The notes: generated by a model from the sequence alone, not told the origin. A stretch of 64,000 bases of DNA from Luteimonas panaciterrae (GCF_020511115.1 NZ_JAJAVH010000007.1:582907-646906); one strand, 5' to 3'. Counted from the stretch's first letter, positions 40,442 through 52,716 are shown. Made by a program: numbers and translations.

Positions 40442-40798
40442 ATGGACATCTTCAAGACCTTCACCATCGAAGCCGCTCACCGGCTGCCAAACGTGCCGCC
40501 CGGTCACAAGTGCGCGCGCCTGCACGGGCACTCGTTCCGCATCGAACTGCACGTCTCGGGCGAGCCCGGTGCCGAGACCGGGTGGGTGATGGATTTCGGC
40601 GACATCAAGGCGGCGTTCCGGCCGCTCTACGAGCAACTCGATCATCACTACCTCAATGAGATCGAGGGGCTGGAGAACCCGACCAGCGAGCGCCTCGCGA
40701 TCTGGATCTGGGAGCACCTGAAACCCGCGCTACCGGCGCTGAGCGAGGTCGTCGTACACGAGACCTGCACCTCCGGATGCCGCTACCGGCCTGCCTAA
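40442..40798 (+). CDS. queD: 6-carboxy-5,6,7,8-tetrahydropterin synthase QueD
   Basis: QueD makes 6-carboxytetrahydropterin from dihydroneopterin triphosphate for queuosine synthesis. The 118-residue protein has the zinc histidines in EAAHRLP and LHGHSF (His13, His29, His31 by count), the Cys of HKCARLHG, and DHHYLNEI. Length matches the short queD type. It starts 18 bases after the tRNA, so they may share a transcript. Confidence 0.93.
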   Translation: MDIFKTFTIEAAHRLPNVPPGHKCARLHGHSFRIELHVSGEPGAETGWVMDFGDIKAAFRPLYEQLDHHYLNEIEGLENPTSERLAIWIWEHLKPALPALSEVVVHETCTSGCRYRPA

Positions 40799-40848
40799 CT
40801 GATTGAATTCACTGGCGCCTGAACGATTCAGGCACTGCTCACTGGGAT

Positions 40849-40893
40849 TTGTTGCGCCGCAACAAAAGCCGCGCTATGCTGCGCCGCAACATA
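40849..40893. promoter_or_regulatory. Palindromic operator pair upstream of phasin gene
   Basis: TTGTTGC-GCC-GCAACAA (40849-40865) is a perfect palindrome. A second, imperfect copy, TATGCTGC-GCC-GCAACATA (40875-40893), follows at a 27-base centre-to-centre step. TGC-N3-GCA cores resemble reported PhaR-repressor sites before phasin genes. The phasin ATG is 42 bases downstream. Confidence 0.55.
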
Positions 40894-40934
40894 CTCCCGG
40901 CAATCCCTGCCGGCCCATCAAGCAGGAGTCCGCC

Positions 40935-41333
40935 ATGTCCTACCAGTTCAACGAGCAGTTCACTGCCGTGTCGCGCCAGTTCGCCGACACCGCCGCCCAG
41001 GTCAACCGCCTGGCCCTCGAAAACGCCGAAAAGGTGTTCGGTCTGCAGCTCGCCGCGTTCGAAGAGAACGCCAACGCCACCTTCGCCTTCCTGGGTGAAG
41101 TTGCCGGCGCCCGCGATTTCGACAGCCTGAAGGCCGTGTGGCCGAAGGGCCTGCAGGTCGCCCGCGAGAACGCTGAGCGCGTCGTCAGCACCAGCCAGGA
41201 AGTGTTCGGCCGCACGCTGAAGACCAACGAAGCGATCGCCGAGATCGCCAAGTCCCAGATCGAGTCGACCACCGCCAAGGCGCAGGCCGAGGCCGAGCAG
41301 GTCGTCAAGGCCACCACGGCCAAGCGCAAGTAA
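40935..41333 (+). CDS. Phasin-family protein
   Basis: The 132-residue, almost purely helical protein has the phasin pattern FNEQFTAVSRQFADTAAQVNRLALENAEKVFGLQL ... and an Ala/Lys-rich end (AEAEQVVKATTAKRK). Phasins coat polyhydroxyalkanoate granules in the cytoplasm. No pha genes lie in the window. A GGAG site precedes the ATG at 40935. Confidence 0.9.
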   Translation: MSYQFNEQFTAVSRQFADTAAQVNRLALENAEKVFGLQLAAFEENANATFAFLGEVAGARDFDSLKAVWPKGLQVARENAERVVSTSQEVFGRTLKTNEAIAEIAKSQIESTTAKAQAEAEQVVKATTAKRK

Positions 41334-41392
41334 GTCAGCAAACAGGTCAAATCGCCGGGCAACCGGCACGCGGTCTCTCTCCCCGCGTCTCA

Positions 41393-41425
41393 AACCCGGC
41401 AACGCAAGTTGCCGGGTTTTCTTTT
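41393..41425 (+). terminator. Rho-independent terminator of the phasin gene
   Basis: CCCGGCAAC (41395-41403), loop GCAA, GTTGCCGGG (41408-41416) followed by TTTTCTTTT. Confidence 0.92.
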
Positions 41426-41594
41426 GCCTGCGCGTCCGTCACGGCATCCGTCACCGGCGATGCGATTCGGGCGCGGTGATCCGGTTTCGCTCCGGTTTCC
41501 GTCTTAGTGTGTACGGCTCGGGAATCCCGCCCCGCCTCGTAATGAAGCAAGCCGCTTCCGATCGAGCCGGCCTCACACATCAAGGAGAGAGATC

Positions 41595-42310
41595 ATGCGT
41601 TCGCTGATTTTCGTGTTGCTGCTCGCGCCGATGCTGTCGTTTGCGAATCCGATTTCGACGGTCGGAGGCAACCGCGAGTTTTGCGACGATCAACCTCCCG
41701 ACAAGATTGCCGACGAAACCAAGGGTGGCGGATGCGAAGTCGACATGGTGGCCCTGGACAAGGCCAGCAGGGGGACCGAATCACTCGATCGGCTGCACGA
41801 CCTGATGTTCGACGACGCACTCCTGACTCGGTTGAACGGCGCGCTCTGGTTTCAGACCTGGAAACTGGATCTCGATTCCGGGGCCGGGCTGGAGAAGGAA
41901 GAAGCGATGCTGATCGAGCTGTCCTTCGTCTCCGACGCGGGCCCGAGCTTCGGTGGACACCTGCTCGCGATTTCATTCGCGCGCAACCGGAAAGATGCCG
42001 CGATCGTGGCGACCTGGCTGACCACGCCCTACGCCGGATGGTCATTCGCCAGCGAAGAAGCTTACGTGCCCCAGAAGCTGGTCAGTGCCGTTCTACCTTT
42101 GGGAATGGTCGATGCAGGCTGGTTTCCGGACGTCGACATCGGATTCGATGAAAAAGGCGTGTTCATCGGCGTCGAGGGGGGCGAGTCGCGATTCTTCGCA
42201 TTCCCGGACAATGCGCATTGGAGACCGTACCGTCTGCGCAATGGCTTCGTGATCGGCTCTCAGATCAAGTCGAGCATCGGCGCCAAACTCAACTGGCCGC
42301 TGCTGTACGG

Positions 42311-42317
<7 letters not shown>
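41595..42317 (+). CDS. Secreted protein of unknown function
   Basis: I do not recognise a family. The 240-residue protein has a signal peptide (MRSLIFVLLLAPMLSFA) and a mature part with three cysteines near the N-terminus (NREFCDDQ, GGGCEVD). An AAGGAGAG ribosome site lies directly upstream. It reads towards the kinase gene and their ends overlap by 7 bases. It may be connected with the sigma/kinase unit only by position. Confidence 0.75.
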
Positions 42318-44989
<2,672 letters not shown>

Positions 44990-45007
44990 GCCGCGCTCCT
45001 GGCCGCG

Positions 45008-45571
45008 TCAGGACAACTGCTGGTGCAGCCACGCACGCGCGAACTGCCAGTCGCGCTTGGTCGTGGGCAGCGAGATGCCGATCGCTTCCGCGGTTTCCTC
45101 GATCGACAGCCCGCCGAAATAGCGCAGCTCCACTACCTTGCCGGCACGCGCATTGATCCGCTCCAGGCGCTGCAGCAGGCGATCCAGATCCAACGCGTCG
45201 AGGAGATCGGACACCGGAGCGGCGACATCGTGCCCCGCCCGCAATGTGACATGCATGACGCCCCGTCCCCGCTTCAACGCCGTGCGCTCACGCAGATGAT
45301 CGACCAGCAGGCGCCGGATGACGTGGGCGGCGATCGCGTAGAAGTGCGCGCGGTTCTGGAACGGCATCGCGCGCTGTTCGACCAGCTTGAAATAGGCTTC
45401 GTTGGCCAGTTCGGTCGCCACCAGAGTGATCCGGCCCCCCTGGGAGAGTTGCTTCTGCGCCAGCCGCCGCAGCACCGGATAGACCTGCTCCAACAGCAGG
45501 GCTTCCGCTTCGGAGTCGCCGTCGCGCCACCGGGACAGCAGCTGGGTAATGTCTGGCGAGGTCGCATCCAT
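45008..45571 (-). CDS. ECF RNA polymerase sigma factor (TIGR02999-like)
   Basis: The 187-residue protein has sigma region 2 (LEQVYPVLRRLAQKQLSQGG, TELANEAYFKLVEQ, NRAHFYAIAAHVIRRLLVDHLRER) and region 4 (ERINARAGKVVELRYFGGLSIEETAEAIGISLPTTKRDW). The RRLLVDHLRERTALKRG stretch is typical of the ECF type linked to Ser/Thr kinases instead of anti-sigma factors. The ATG at 45571 is preceded by a poor upstream extension that was rejected. It is first in an operon with the kinase, so phosphorylation is the likely control. Confidence 0.92.
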   Translation of the reverse strand: MDATSPDITQLLSRWRDGDSEAEALLLEQVYPVLRRLAQKQLSQGGRITLVATELANEAYFKLVEQRAMPFQNRAHFYAIAAHVIRRLLVDHLRERTALKRGRGVMHVTLRAGHDVAAPVSDLLDALDLDRLLQRLERINARAGKVVELRYFGGLSIEETAEAIGISLPTTKRDWQFARAWLHQQLS

Positions 45572-45812
45572 GAGACGTCCGTGAAAAACAGGCCGTAGGT
45601 CCGGAAACATCATATCCCGTCGACCTCGGCCGATTCGTGCGGTCCACCGCACGCGCCGCCGACCTCGAGCCGATCGTGAGCCGGTTCGACATCGGTCTCC
45701 GAGTACCGGACACGCATGAGCTGCCCGCCGCATCGCGGAGGGACATCGGCCCGCAAACCGCCGGTGGCTTTTGCGCACACCCGATCCGCAACCTTCGCAT
45801 ACGGAGAACGCA

Positions 45813-46157
45813 ATGAACTATCTGTCCAAGGGCACACTCCCGGCCATCGGCCTGGCCCTGCTGGCCTGCTGTTCCACCGCCAACGCGGCACTGGTCCAGA
45901 CCACGCGCTACACCAGCTACAACTCCAATCAGGCCAACACGCAACTCGAATACACCGCCTGGTGCCAGGCAGGCGAGGTCGCCACCGGCGGCGGCTACAC
46001 CATGTCCTACGCCACGGGCGTCTTCGTGTACGCGGACGCCCCCACCAGCAGCGGAAGCACGCAGGGCTGGAGATTCCGCTTCATCGTCGGCGGATTCGAG
46101 TGGCCGCAATACCGCGTGTTCGGCGCCGTCTATGTGAACTGCCTGCGCGAGCAATGA
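45813..46157 (+). CDS. Small secreted protein of unknown function
   Basis: The 114-residue protein has a signal peptide (MNYLSKGTLPAIGLALLACCSTANA) and a mature domain rich in Thr, Ser, Tyr and Gly with Cys residues in TAWCQAGEVATGGGYTM and VNCLREQ that could form one disulfide. No family is recognised. It is divergent from the sigma/kinase operon and ends at a strong terminator. Confidence 0.75.
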   Translation: MNYLSKGTLPAIGLALLACCSTANAALVQTTRYTSYNSNQANTQLEYTAWCQAGEVATGGGYTMSYATGVFVYADAPTSSGSTQGWRFRFIVGGFEWPQYRVFGAVYVNCLREQ

Positions 46158-46253
46158 ATTCACGGCCGGGCTCACAGCGCCCGCGGGAGTCGGAGTTTCC
46201 ATCGCAGGAACGCCGTAACGTTCGACACGCACGGATGACTGGCAATGCAAAGG

Positions 46254-46283
46254 GCCGGCGGTACATGCTACCGCCGGCTCTTT
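46254..46283. terminator. Bidirectional terminator
   Basis: GCCGGCGGTA (46254-46263), loop CATGC, TACCGCCGGC (46269-46278) followed by TCTTTTTC, with AAAG before the stem. It serves the small secreted gene and the convergent hydrolase gene. Confidence 0.88.
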
Positions 46284-46284
46284 T

Positions 46285-47829
46285 TCAGTGCGATGCCTCG
46301 GCATTCCGCGGCGGCGGAAAATCCGGCAATTCGAATTTCGGCAGCGGCAAGGTGACCTCGGCGGGCAATCCTTCCATCCGCCCTGTCTTCAGGAAATCGA
46401 GGATGGCTTGCTTGGTCGCGGGTTCGTTCCTGAGCAGATAGAACGCGCCATCGTGGCCGCCCCGATGCACGAGAATGGCGTGGCCGTTCGGGAAGTACGG
46501 CAACAAGCCAAGCGTGTTGTCGATCGGCGTCGAGGCATCCCAATCGCCGTGCACGAGCAGGACCGGTACCGGATTGACGATCGGCTTGCGGATTTCATCG
46601 CCCATGTCGCGCGTCGGCCAATCCGAAGCGGAAGCGATGTTCGCCTCGAAATTCCAGGTACCCAATAAATCGGTGGCCGGGTCGGTGCGCAATTGATGCT
46701 CGCGCTCGGCCGTCACGCCGAGGCTGCTGTCGGCCAGCGGGCCGATCAGGATGCTGTCCGTATCGCGGCGATCCGCCGCGACGTCCCGTGCCCATTCCTC
46801 GTAATGCCCGTGGTAGAGCGACAGGATGAAGGCCGGCCAGCCCTCGCCTTCAGCCGTGTGCGACAGCAGCGCGAGCTGCAGATCCTCCGGACCTAGCACT
46901 ACTGTTTCGGAACGGCTCGCTCCGGAACGGCCCGCGTCGTCGCGGATCGTCACGCTGACCGGGCCTTTCGCGAAGCGCACATGCAATGCGCGCACCGCGC
47001 CCATCATGCCGCCGGGCGGCAGGTAAGGCCTCAGGCCCGGATCGCGATCGGCGTCGTAGGCGATCCGCTGCAACACCGCGAAGATCTGCGACGGCATGTC
47101 GTAACCGTTGTTGAGCGGTTCCACGCCCGACAGCACGGCGCGCGCGACGATCTCCGGATACAGCCGCATCACCGCCAGACTCCATTGCGAACCGAAGCTG
47201 CCGCCGAACAGGCTGATCTTGTCGTAGCCCAGCGCGCGTCGCAGGGCATCGACGTCGGTCGCGAATTCGCCGATGTCGTAACCGGACAGATCCTTGTCGG
47301 GATTCTCGGCGATCGCCGCCTTGGCGAGATCGCGCATGGCCATCGTGGAGGCCGCGACCGAAGTGGGTTCACCCAGAGGAGCGGCCTTGCCCTTGCCGAT
47401 CAGCATCTCGCCACGCATCGTGTAGCCGCGCTGCTCGATCACGACCAGATCGCCGGCCTGGCTCAGATTCAGCCAGGTGCGCAGGCGCCCCATGTCATTC
47501 TTGGCGAACGCACCCAGCACGCTCAGCCCCGGACCGCCCGGCAGCCAGAACACCGGTGGCGCGTCAGTCGGCCGCGACGACCGGGATGGGGATTTGATGC
47601 GCGCGAAACCGACGCCGATCAGACGGCTGTCAGGATTGCGCCGGTTCTCGGGGACATACAGCGTCCCGATCTCGTAGGCGACCGCATCGCCTTTCTCGTC
47701 GTGGATCGTGCCGGGTTCGATGACGACATCGCCGGCGCGATGTGCGGCGGCATCCTGCGTCGATGCCAGCAATGGCAATGACCACGGCAACAGGATCAGC
47801 AGAAACCACTTGGGAGCGATCCGTCCCAT
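46285..47829 (-). CDS. Secreted alpha/beta hydrolase (TAP / proline iminopeptidase-like)
   Basis: The 514-residue protein has a signal peptide (MGRIAPKWFLLILLPWSLPLLA). Catalytic triad candidates are the nucleophile Ser in FGGSFGSQW, Asp in VHGDWDASTP and His in VHRGGHDGAF. The oxyanion stretch is VFWLPGGPGLSVLG. This pattern fits tripeptidyl/prolyl aminopeptidases of the TAP family. Expected location is the periplasm or outside. The ATG at 47829 is preferred over a TTG two codons upstream. It lies 102 bases downstream of the RND gene on the same strand. Confidence 0.85.
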   Translation of the reverse strand: MGRIAPKWFLLILLPWSLPLLASTQDAAAHRAGDVVIEPGTIHDEKGDAVAYEIGTLYVPENRRNPDSRLIGVGFARIKSPSRSSRPTDAPPVFWLPGGPGLSVLGAFAKNDMGRLRTWLNLSQAGDLVVIEQRGYTMRGEMLIGKGKAAPLGEPTSVAASTMAMRDLAKAAIAENPDKDLSGYDIGEFATDVDALRRALGYDKISLFGGSFGSQWSLAVMRLYPEIVARAVLSGVEPLNNGYDMPSQIFAVLQRIAYDADRDPGLRPYLPPGGMMGAVRALHVRFAKGPVSVTIRDDAGRSGASRSETVVLGPEDLQLALLSHTAEGEGWPAFILSLYHGHYEEWARDVAADRRDTDSILIGPLADSSLGVTAEREHQLRTDPATDLLGTWNFEANIASASDWPTRDMGDEIRKPIVNPVPVLLVHGDWDASTPIDNTLGLLPYFPNGHAILVHRGGHDGAFYLLRNEPATKQAILDFLKTGRMEGLPAEVTLPLPKFELPDFPPPRNAEASH

Positions 47830-47931
47830 CGACAATCCTTCGACGCGAGTGGTATTTCGGGATGTACCGCGATCAACGCGCGGAGCGGATATCCGCTCCG
47901 CGCGCCTTAAGCTGAAACGCCGATCGAATCG

Positions 47932-50900
47932 CTAACTCGCCTTGTGCCCGGGCGGAGCTTCGTCGAGCTTGTCGCCCAGCGCCCTGCGCACGATCACGTA
48001 GAACACCGGAATCAGCAGCAGACCGAGGAAGGTGGCGAACAGCATGCCGCCGACCACGCCCGTGCCGATGGCGTGGCGGGAGTTGGCACCGGCGCCCGAG
48101 GAGAACATCAGCGGCATCACGCCCATGATGAAGGCGAAGGAGGTCATCAGGATCGGGCGGAAACGCAGTTTGGCCGCTTCGATCACGCCTTCGGCGAGCG
48201 TCCTGCCTTTCTTGCGCTCGTCGATGGCGAATTCGACGATCAGGATCGCATTCTTCGCCGCCAGACCCATCACCGTGATCATGCCGATCTTGAAGTAGAT
48301 ATCGTTCGGCAGGCCACGCAGCAGCGTGAACAGAACGGCGCCGAGCACGCCGAGCGGCACCACCAGCAGCACCGCCACCGGCACCGACCAGCTTTCGTAC
48401 AGCGCCGCGAGGCAGAGGAACACCACCAACACCGACAGCACCATCAACGCGGTCGCCTGGTTGCCCGAGAGGATTTCCTGATACGACTGGCCCGTCCAGT
48501 CGTAGCCGAAGCCCTTGGGCAAGTCTTTCTGCACGATGTTCTGCATCGCGTTCATGGCTTCGCCGGAGCTGTGCCCAGCCGACTGCGAACCGACCACTTC
48601 CGCCGCGGCATAGCCGTTGTAGCGGGTGAGCGCGGGCGAAGCGGTGATCCAGCGGCTCTTCACCACGTTCGACAGCGGGATCATGGCGTTGGTGCTGGCA
48701 TCGCCTTCCGTCGTCGAGGCCGCGTTCGGGTTGGGCGTGTAGAAACGGCTCAACGCCTCGGGACCGGTACGGAAGGCCTCGTCCGCCTGCATGTTGACGC
48801 GCTTGATGCGGCCGCCGTCGGTGAAGTCGTTGACGTAGAACGGCGCCAGCATCAGCTGGATCGCGGTGTAGATGTCGGACACCGACAGCCCCATCGCCTC
48901 GGCCTGCACGCGATCGACGTCGAGCTTGAGCTGCGGCGCATCCGCCAGCGTATTCGGACGCACGCCCGTGAGCACGGGGTTCTGGCTGGCCTTGCCCAGC
49001 AGCATGCCCAACGCCTGGCCGAGCGCGGCACGGCCTTGGCCGGTGCGGTCCTGCAGGTACATGTCGAAGCCGCCGAACTGGCCGAGGCCGTTCACCGTCG
49101 GCAGGTTGACCACGAAGATCTGCGCGTCGCGGATGCCGAACGCCTTCATGTTGACCTGCTGGATGAATTCATCCGCGGTGATGTCGCGTTCGTCCCAGGG
49201 CTTGAGCTTGATGAAGGCCATGCCCGCGCTTTCGCTCTGGCCGATGAAGCTGAAGCCGGAGACGGTGAACACGCCCTCATAGCCATCCTGCTTCTCGACG
49301 ACATGCAGCAGCTGGTCCATCACCTTCTCGGTGCGCTCGAGCGTGGCGCCCGGCGGCAGCTGCACGATCGCCAGCGCATAGCCCTGATCTTCTTCCGGCA
49401 GGAAGCTGCCGGGCAGTCGCGTGTACACGAAGATGCACAGCGCGGTGAGCAGCCCGAACACGATCATCCACAGCGGCGCATGACGAATCGCGCTGGTGAT
49501 GTGGCCGACGTAGGTGTTGCTGACCCAGTCGTAGGCCTTGTTGAAGCCGCGGAAGATCGGATTGCGGCTCTCGTGATGACCGGTCGGCTTGAGCATGGTC
49601 GCGCACAGCGCCGGCGTGAAACCGAGCGCCAGGAACGCCGAGAACGCCATCGCCAGCGCGATGGTGAGCGCGAACTGCTTGTAGATCTCGCCGGCGCTGC
49701 CGCCCTGGAACGCGCTGGGCACGAACACGGCCGCCAGCACCACGGTGATCGCCACCACCGCGCCGCTGATCTGCCCCATCGCCTTGATGGTGGCGTCCTC
49801 GGGCGAGAGGCCTTCCTCGGTCATGATGCGTTCGACGTTCTCGATCACCACGATCGCGTCGTCCACCACGATGCCGATCGCCAGCACCATGCCGAACAGA
49901 CTGAGCTGGTTGATGGTGAAGCCGATGAAGTACATGCCGACGAAGGTGCCGAGCAAGGCCACCGGGATCACCAGCGTGGGAATGATGGTCGCGCGCAGGT
50001 TCTGCAGGAAGATCAGCATCACCAGGAACACGAGCACGATCGCCTCGATCAGCGTCTTGACCACTTCCTCGATCGAGACCTGCACGAAGGTGGACGTGTC
50101 GTAGGGCGCGAACCAGGTCACGCCCGGCGGGAAGCTGGCTTCCAGTTCCTTCATGCGCGCCTTCACCGCCTCGGCCACGCCGAGCGCGTTGGCGCCCGGA
50201 GCGAGCTGCACGGCGAAGCCGGCGGCGGGCGCGCCGCTCCAGCGCAGGCTGGCGGCATACGACACCGCGCCCTTCTCGATGCGGGCGACGTCCTTCAAGC
50301 GCACCGCGCTGCCGTCGTTGTTCGCGCGCAGGATGATGTTGCCGAACTCTTCCGGCGTGCTGAAGCGGCCCTCGGCCGAGACCGTGGCGGTGAACGCCTG
50401 TCCCTTCGGCGACGGTGCCGCGCCGATGCTGCCGGCGGCGAACTGCACGTTTTGTCCCTGCACCGCAGCCAGCGCCTGCGTGGCCGACAACCCGAAGCCG
50501 CGCAGCTTCTCCGGGTTGAGCCAGATGTTCATCGCGTACTCGCCGCCGAACTGCTGGGTGCCGCCGACGCCGGGCACGCGCGCGATCTGGTCGAGCACGC
50601 GCGAACCGACGATGTCGGCCATCGCATGCTCGTCGAGCGCGCCCGTGTCGCTGCGCAGCGCCAGCACCATCAGGAAGCCCGGGTTCTGCTTGGCCACCAC
50701 CACGCCTTGCCGGGTCACTTCCGAGGGCAGGCGCGGCGTTGCCAGCGAGACCTTGTTTTGCACCTGCACCTGAGCGATGTCGGGATCGGTGCCGGGCTTG
50801 AAGGTGAGCGTGATCGAGGCGCCGCCGGTGGCGCTCGAGGAGGAACTGAAGTAATCGAGGTTGTCGATACCTGTCAGTTCCTGCTCGATCACCTGCGTGA

Positions 50901-51081
50901 CTGCGCCTTCGACGGTCTCCGCGCTCGCACCGGAGTAGCTGGCGCTCACGGTGACCTGCGGCGGAGCGATGTTCGGATACGACTCGACGCCGAGGCTCAT
51001 GATCGCCAGGGCGCCGCCCAGGCTGATCAGGATCGCGATGACCCAGGCGAAGACCGGATGGTGAATGAAAAATCTGGACAT
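47932..51081 (-). CDS. RND multidrug efflux permease (HAE1/AcrB family)
   Basis: The 1049-residue protein is a full-length tripartite-pump permease: MSRFFIHHPVFAWVIAILISLGG at the N-terminus, periplasmic porter domains, and twelve helices. Proton-relay residues are present: the Asp pair in GIVVDDAIVVIENV and the Lys in GLAAKNAILIVEFA. It should export lipophilic drugs with the lipoprotein fusion partner encoded upstream and a TolC-like channel that is not encoded here. Between the two genes lies an unusual 267-base palindromic element, so coupling of expression may differ from a normal operon. Confidence 0.95.
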   Translation of the reverse strand: MSRFFIHHPVFAWVIAILISLGGALAIMSLGVESYPNIAPPQVTVSASYSGASAETVEGAVTQVIEQELTGIDNLDYFSSSSSATGGASITLTFKPGTDPDIAQVQVQNKVSLATPRLPSEVTRQGVVVAKQNPGFLMVLALRSDTGALDEHAMADIVGSRVLDQIARVPGVGGTQQFGGEYAMNIWLNPEKLRGFGLSATQALAAVQGQNVQFAAGSIGAAPSPKGQAFTATVSAEGRFSTPEEFGNIILRANNDGSAVRLKDVARIEKGAVSYAASLRWSGAPAAGFAVQLAPGANALGVAEAVKARMKELEASFPPGVTWFAPYDTSTFVQVSIEEVVKTLIEAIVLVFLVMLIFLQNLRATIIPTLVIPVALLGTFVGMYFIGFTINQLSLFGMVLAIGIVVDDAIVVIENVERIMTEEGLSPEDATIKAMGQISGAVVAITVVLAAVFVPSAFQGGSAGEIYKQFALTIALAMAFSAFLALGFTPALCATMLKPTGHHESRNPIFRGFNKAYDWVSNTYVGHITSAIRHAPLWMIVFGLLTALCIFVYTRLPGSFLPEEDQGYALAIVQLPPGATLERTEKVMDQLLHVVEKQDGYEGVFTVSGFSFIGQSESAGMAFIKLKPWDERDITADEFIQQVNMKAFGIRDAQIFVVNLPTVNGLGQFGGFDMYLQDRTGQGRAALGQALGMLLGKASQNPVLTGVRPNTLADAPQLKLDVDRVQAEAMGLSVSDIYTAIQLMLAPFYVNDFTDGGRIKRVNMQADEAFRTGPEALSRFYTPNPNAASTTEGDASTNAMIPLSNVVKSRWITASPALTRYNGYAAAEVVGSQSAGHSSGEAMNAMQNIVQKDLPKGFGYDWTGQSYQEILSGNQATALMVLSVLVVFLCLAALYESWSVPVAVLLVVPLGVLGAVLFTLLRGLPNDIYFKIGMITVMGLAAKNAILIVEFAIDERKKGRTLAEGVIEAAKLRFRPILMTSFAFIMGVMPLMFSSGAGANSRHAIGTGVVGGMLFATFLGLLLIPVFYVIVRRALGDKLDEAPPGHKAS

Positions 51082-51084
51082 GCT

Positions 51085-51351
51085 AGAACCTGCTTATGGC
51101 TTCCTCATGGCCCGCGCCGGCACTGTCTGCGCGCAGGGCAAGGAAGAGTGAGGGAGTGGATGCCGATCCACGACCGAACGATGACGCCGCCCTGCGCACA
51201 GACAGCCCCGGCCCTTCGGGTTGCTCTGCAATGGCCGCCATACGGCGCCGCACGGCTTGACCTTGCAAGCAGCAAGGCACTGCGCCGCGCAACACCACCT
51301 GACGGCCATTGCAGAGCAACGCGGGCCATGAGGAAGCCATAAACAGGTTCT
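51085..51351. repeat. Nested-palindrome element between the RND and fusion-protein genes
   Basis: The outer arms, 51085-51116 and 51320-51351 (32 bases each, one mismatch), are inverted repeats. Inside are two further stems: CTGTCTGCGCGCAGGGC (51123-51139) with GCCCTGCGCACAGACAG (51189-51205), and TTGCTCTGCAATGGCCG (51221-51237) with CGGCCATTGCAGAGCAA (51303-51319). Smaller stems lie inside these (CCTTGC/GCAAGG at 51261-51277). The whole can fold as a three-way junction. The right arm touches the stop codon of the fusion-protein gene, and the left arm ends 4 bases before the RND start. It has the look of a MITE or a structured RNA element. Confidence 0.85.
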
Positions 51352-52622
51352 CAGTCCTTCTTCGTGGCCGCGTCACCGGTCTTCTGTTGTTGCGCGGCTT
51401 CTGCGTTCTTTGCAGGCGCGGCTGCGCCGGGCTTGGCACCCGGGGCACCCTGAGCACCAGCGGCTCCTTCCGGCTGCCAAGGCGTGGCATTGACCTTGAC
51501 CGGCTTGCCGCCGCCCATCTGTTGCGCCATGCCGACGGCCTGCAGGCCCGAGACGATGATCTGATCGCCGTCCGTCACGCCCTTGGTCACGATCCAGTTC
51601 GTGCCCTGGCTGCGATCGGCGTCGATGTCCTTGCGTGCCACCATGCCGTCCTTGCCGACGGTCAGGACATAGGCGCTCTGCGCATCGCGCTGCACCGCCG
51701 CCTGCGGGATCAGGAACGCACTGGAGATCGAACCGAGCGAGGCCTTGAGCGTGACGTAGGTGCCGGGCAGCAGCGTCCGCTCCGGATTGGGCAGCGTGGC
51801 GCGCAACGCGACCGCGCCGGTGGCGGGATCGACGGTGTCGCCGGAGAAATCGAGCGTGCCCTTGTGCGAGTACAGCGAACCATCCGGAAGCTCGACGTCC
51901 ACTTCCGCCTTGCCACTGGACGTGTTGCCCTGCAGACGGCGGACCTGGCTCAGTTCGGTCACGCTCATGGAGAAGTTCACGTACAGCGGATCGATCTGGT
52001 CGACGGTGGTGAGCAGCGTCGTCGCACCCTGCCCGACCAGCGCGCCTTCGGTGACCTGCTGCTTGCCGGCGCGACCGGCGATCGGCGCGCGCACGCTGGC
52101 ATAGCCGAGATTGATCTGCGCATTGTCGACGGCGGCGCGCGCGGTCTGCACCTGCGCGCCGGCGGTACGCTCGGCGGCGAGCGCATCGTCGTAATCGGAT
52201 TGCGAGATGTACTTCTGCGGCAGCAGGCGACGCGCGCGCTCGGCCCCGGCCTTGGCGTTGGCGTAGTTGGCCTGTGCCTGCGCCAGCGAACCTTGCGCCT
52301 GGCCCAGATCCGCGCGCAGCTGCGAAGGATCGATGACGAACAGCTCCTGCCCTTCACGGACATCGCTGCCTTCCTCGTAGACGCGCTTCTGCAGCACGCC
52401 GGGGACGCGGGCGCGCACGTCGGCGCTGCGATACGCGGCGAGTCTGCCGACGAGGTCCTGCTGCAACGTGATGCTGCCGGACTTGGCCTGGACCACGCCG
52501 ACTTGCGGCGGCGGCATTCCGCCACCGGGGCCGCCAGGACCCGCTTCCTGGCCTTTACCACAGGCCGTCAGCACTAGGAGGAGCGCGCCGGACAACGCCA
52601 GCGTTCGAGAATGCATCGCCAT
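51351..52622 (-). CDS. RND efflux periplasmic adaptor lipoprotein
   Basis: The 423-residue membrane-fusion protein has a lipoprotein signal with lipobox LTACGKG (Cys about residue 21), the biotinyl-lipoyl and hairpin region (VGRLAAYRSADVRARVPGVLQKRVYEEGSDVREGQELFVID, QANYANAKAGAERARRL), the barrel domain and an Ala/Gln/Pro-rich C-terminal tail. It links the inner-membrane permease to an outer-membrane channel. The ATG at 52622 has GGAG at good distance; ATG at 52616 is possible. No regulator gene is adjacent. Confidence 0.94.
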   Translation of the reverse strand: MAMHSRTLALSGALLLVLTACGKGQEAGPGGPGGGMPPPQVGVVQAKSGSITLQQDLVGRLAAYRSADVRARVPGVLQKRVYEEGSDVREGQELFVIDPSQLRADLGQAQGSLAQAQANYANAKAGAERARRLLPQKYISQSDYDDALAAERTAGAQVQTARAAVDNAQINLGYASVRAPIAGRAGKQQVTEGALVGQGATTLLTTVDQIDPLYVNFSMSVTELSQVRRLQGNTSSGKAEVDVELPDGSLYSHKGTLDFSGDTVDPATGAVALRATLPNPERTLLPGTYVTLKASLGSISSAFLIPQAAVQRDAQSAYVLTVGKDGMVARKDIDADRSQGTNWIVTKGVTDGDQIIVSGLQAVGMAQQMGGGKPVKVNATPWQPEGAAGAQGAPGAKPGAAAPAKNAEAAQQQKTGDAATKKD

Positions 52623-52716
52623 GGAAAAACTCCGGGAACAGGGGCCGGACAAGGGGGACATTAATTCTTGTACTGATCAGGATAGCATTTAGCGATCCGT
52701 AAGACTGTGCCGAAAG

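Noticed and set aside
51094..51329. Short leftward frames inside the nested-palindrome element
   Set aside because: They follow from the inverted repeats and high GC; no ribosome site or family. The DNA/RNA structure explains the sequence better.
47944..51342. 1132-codon rightward frame opposite the RND permease
   Set aside because: Shadow of the permease gene with His/Glu/Arg-rich composition; runs through the palindromic element.
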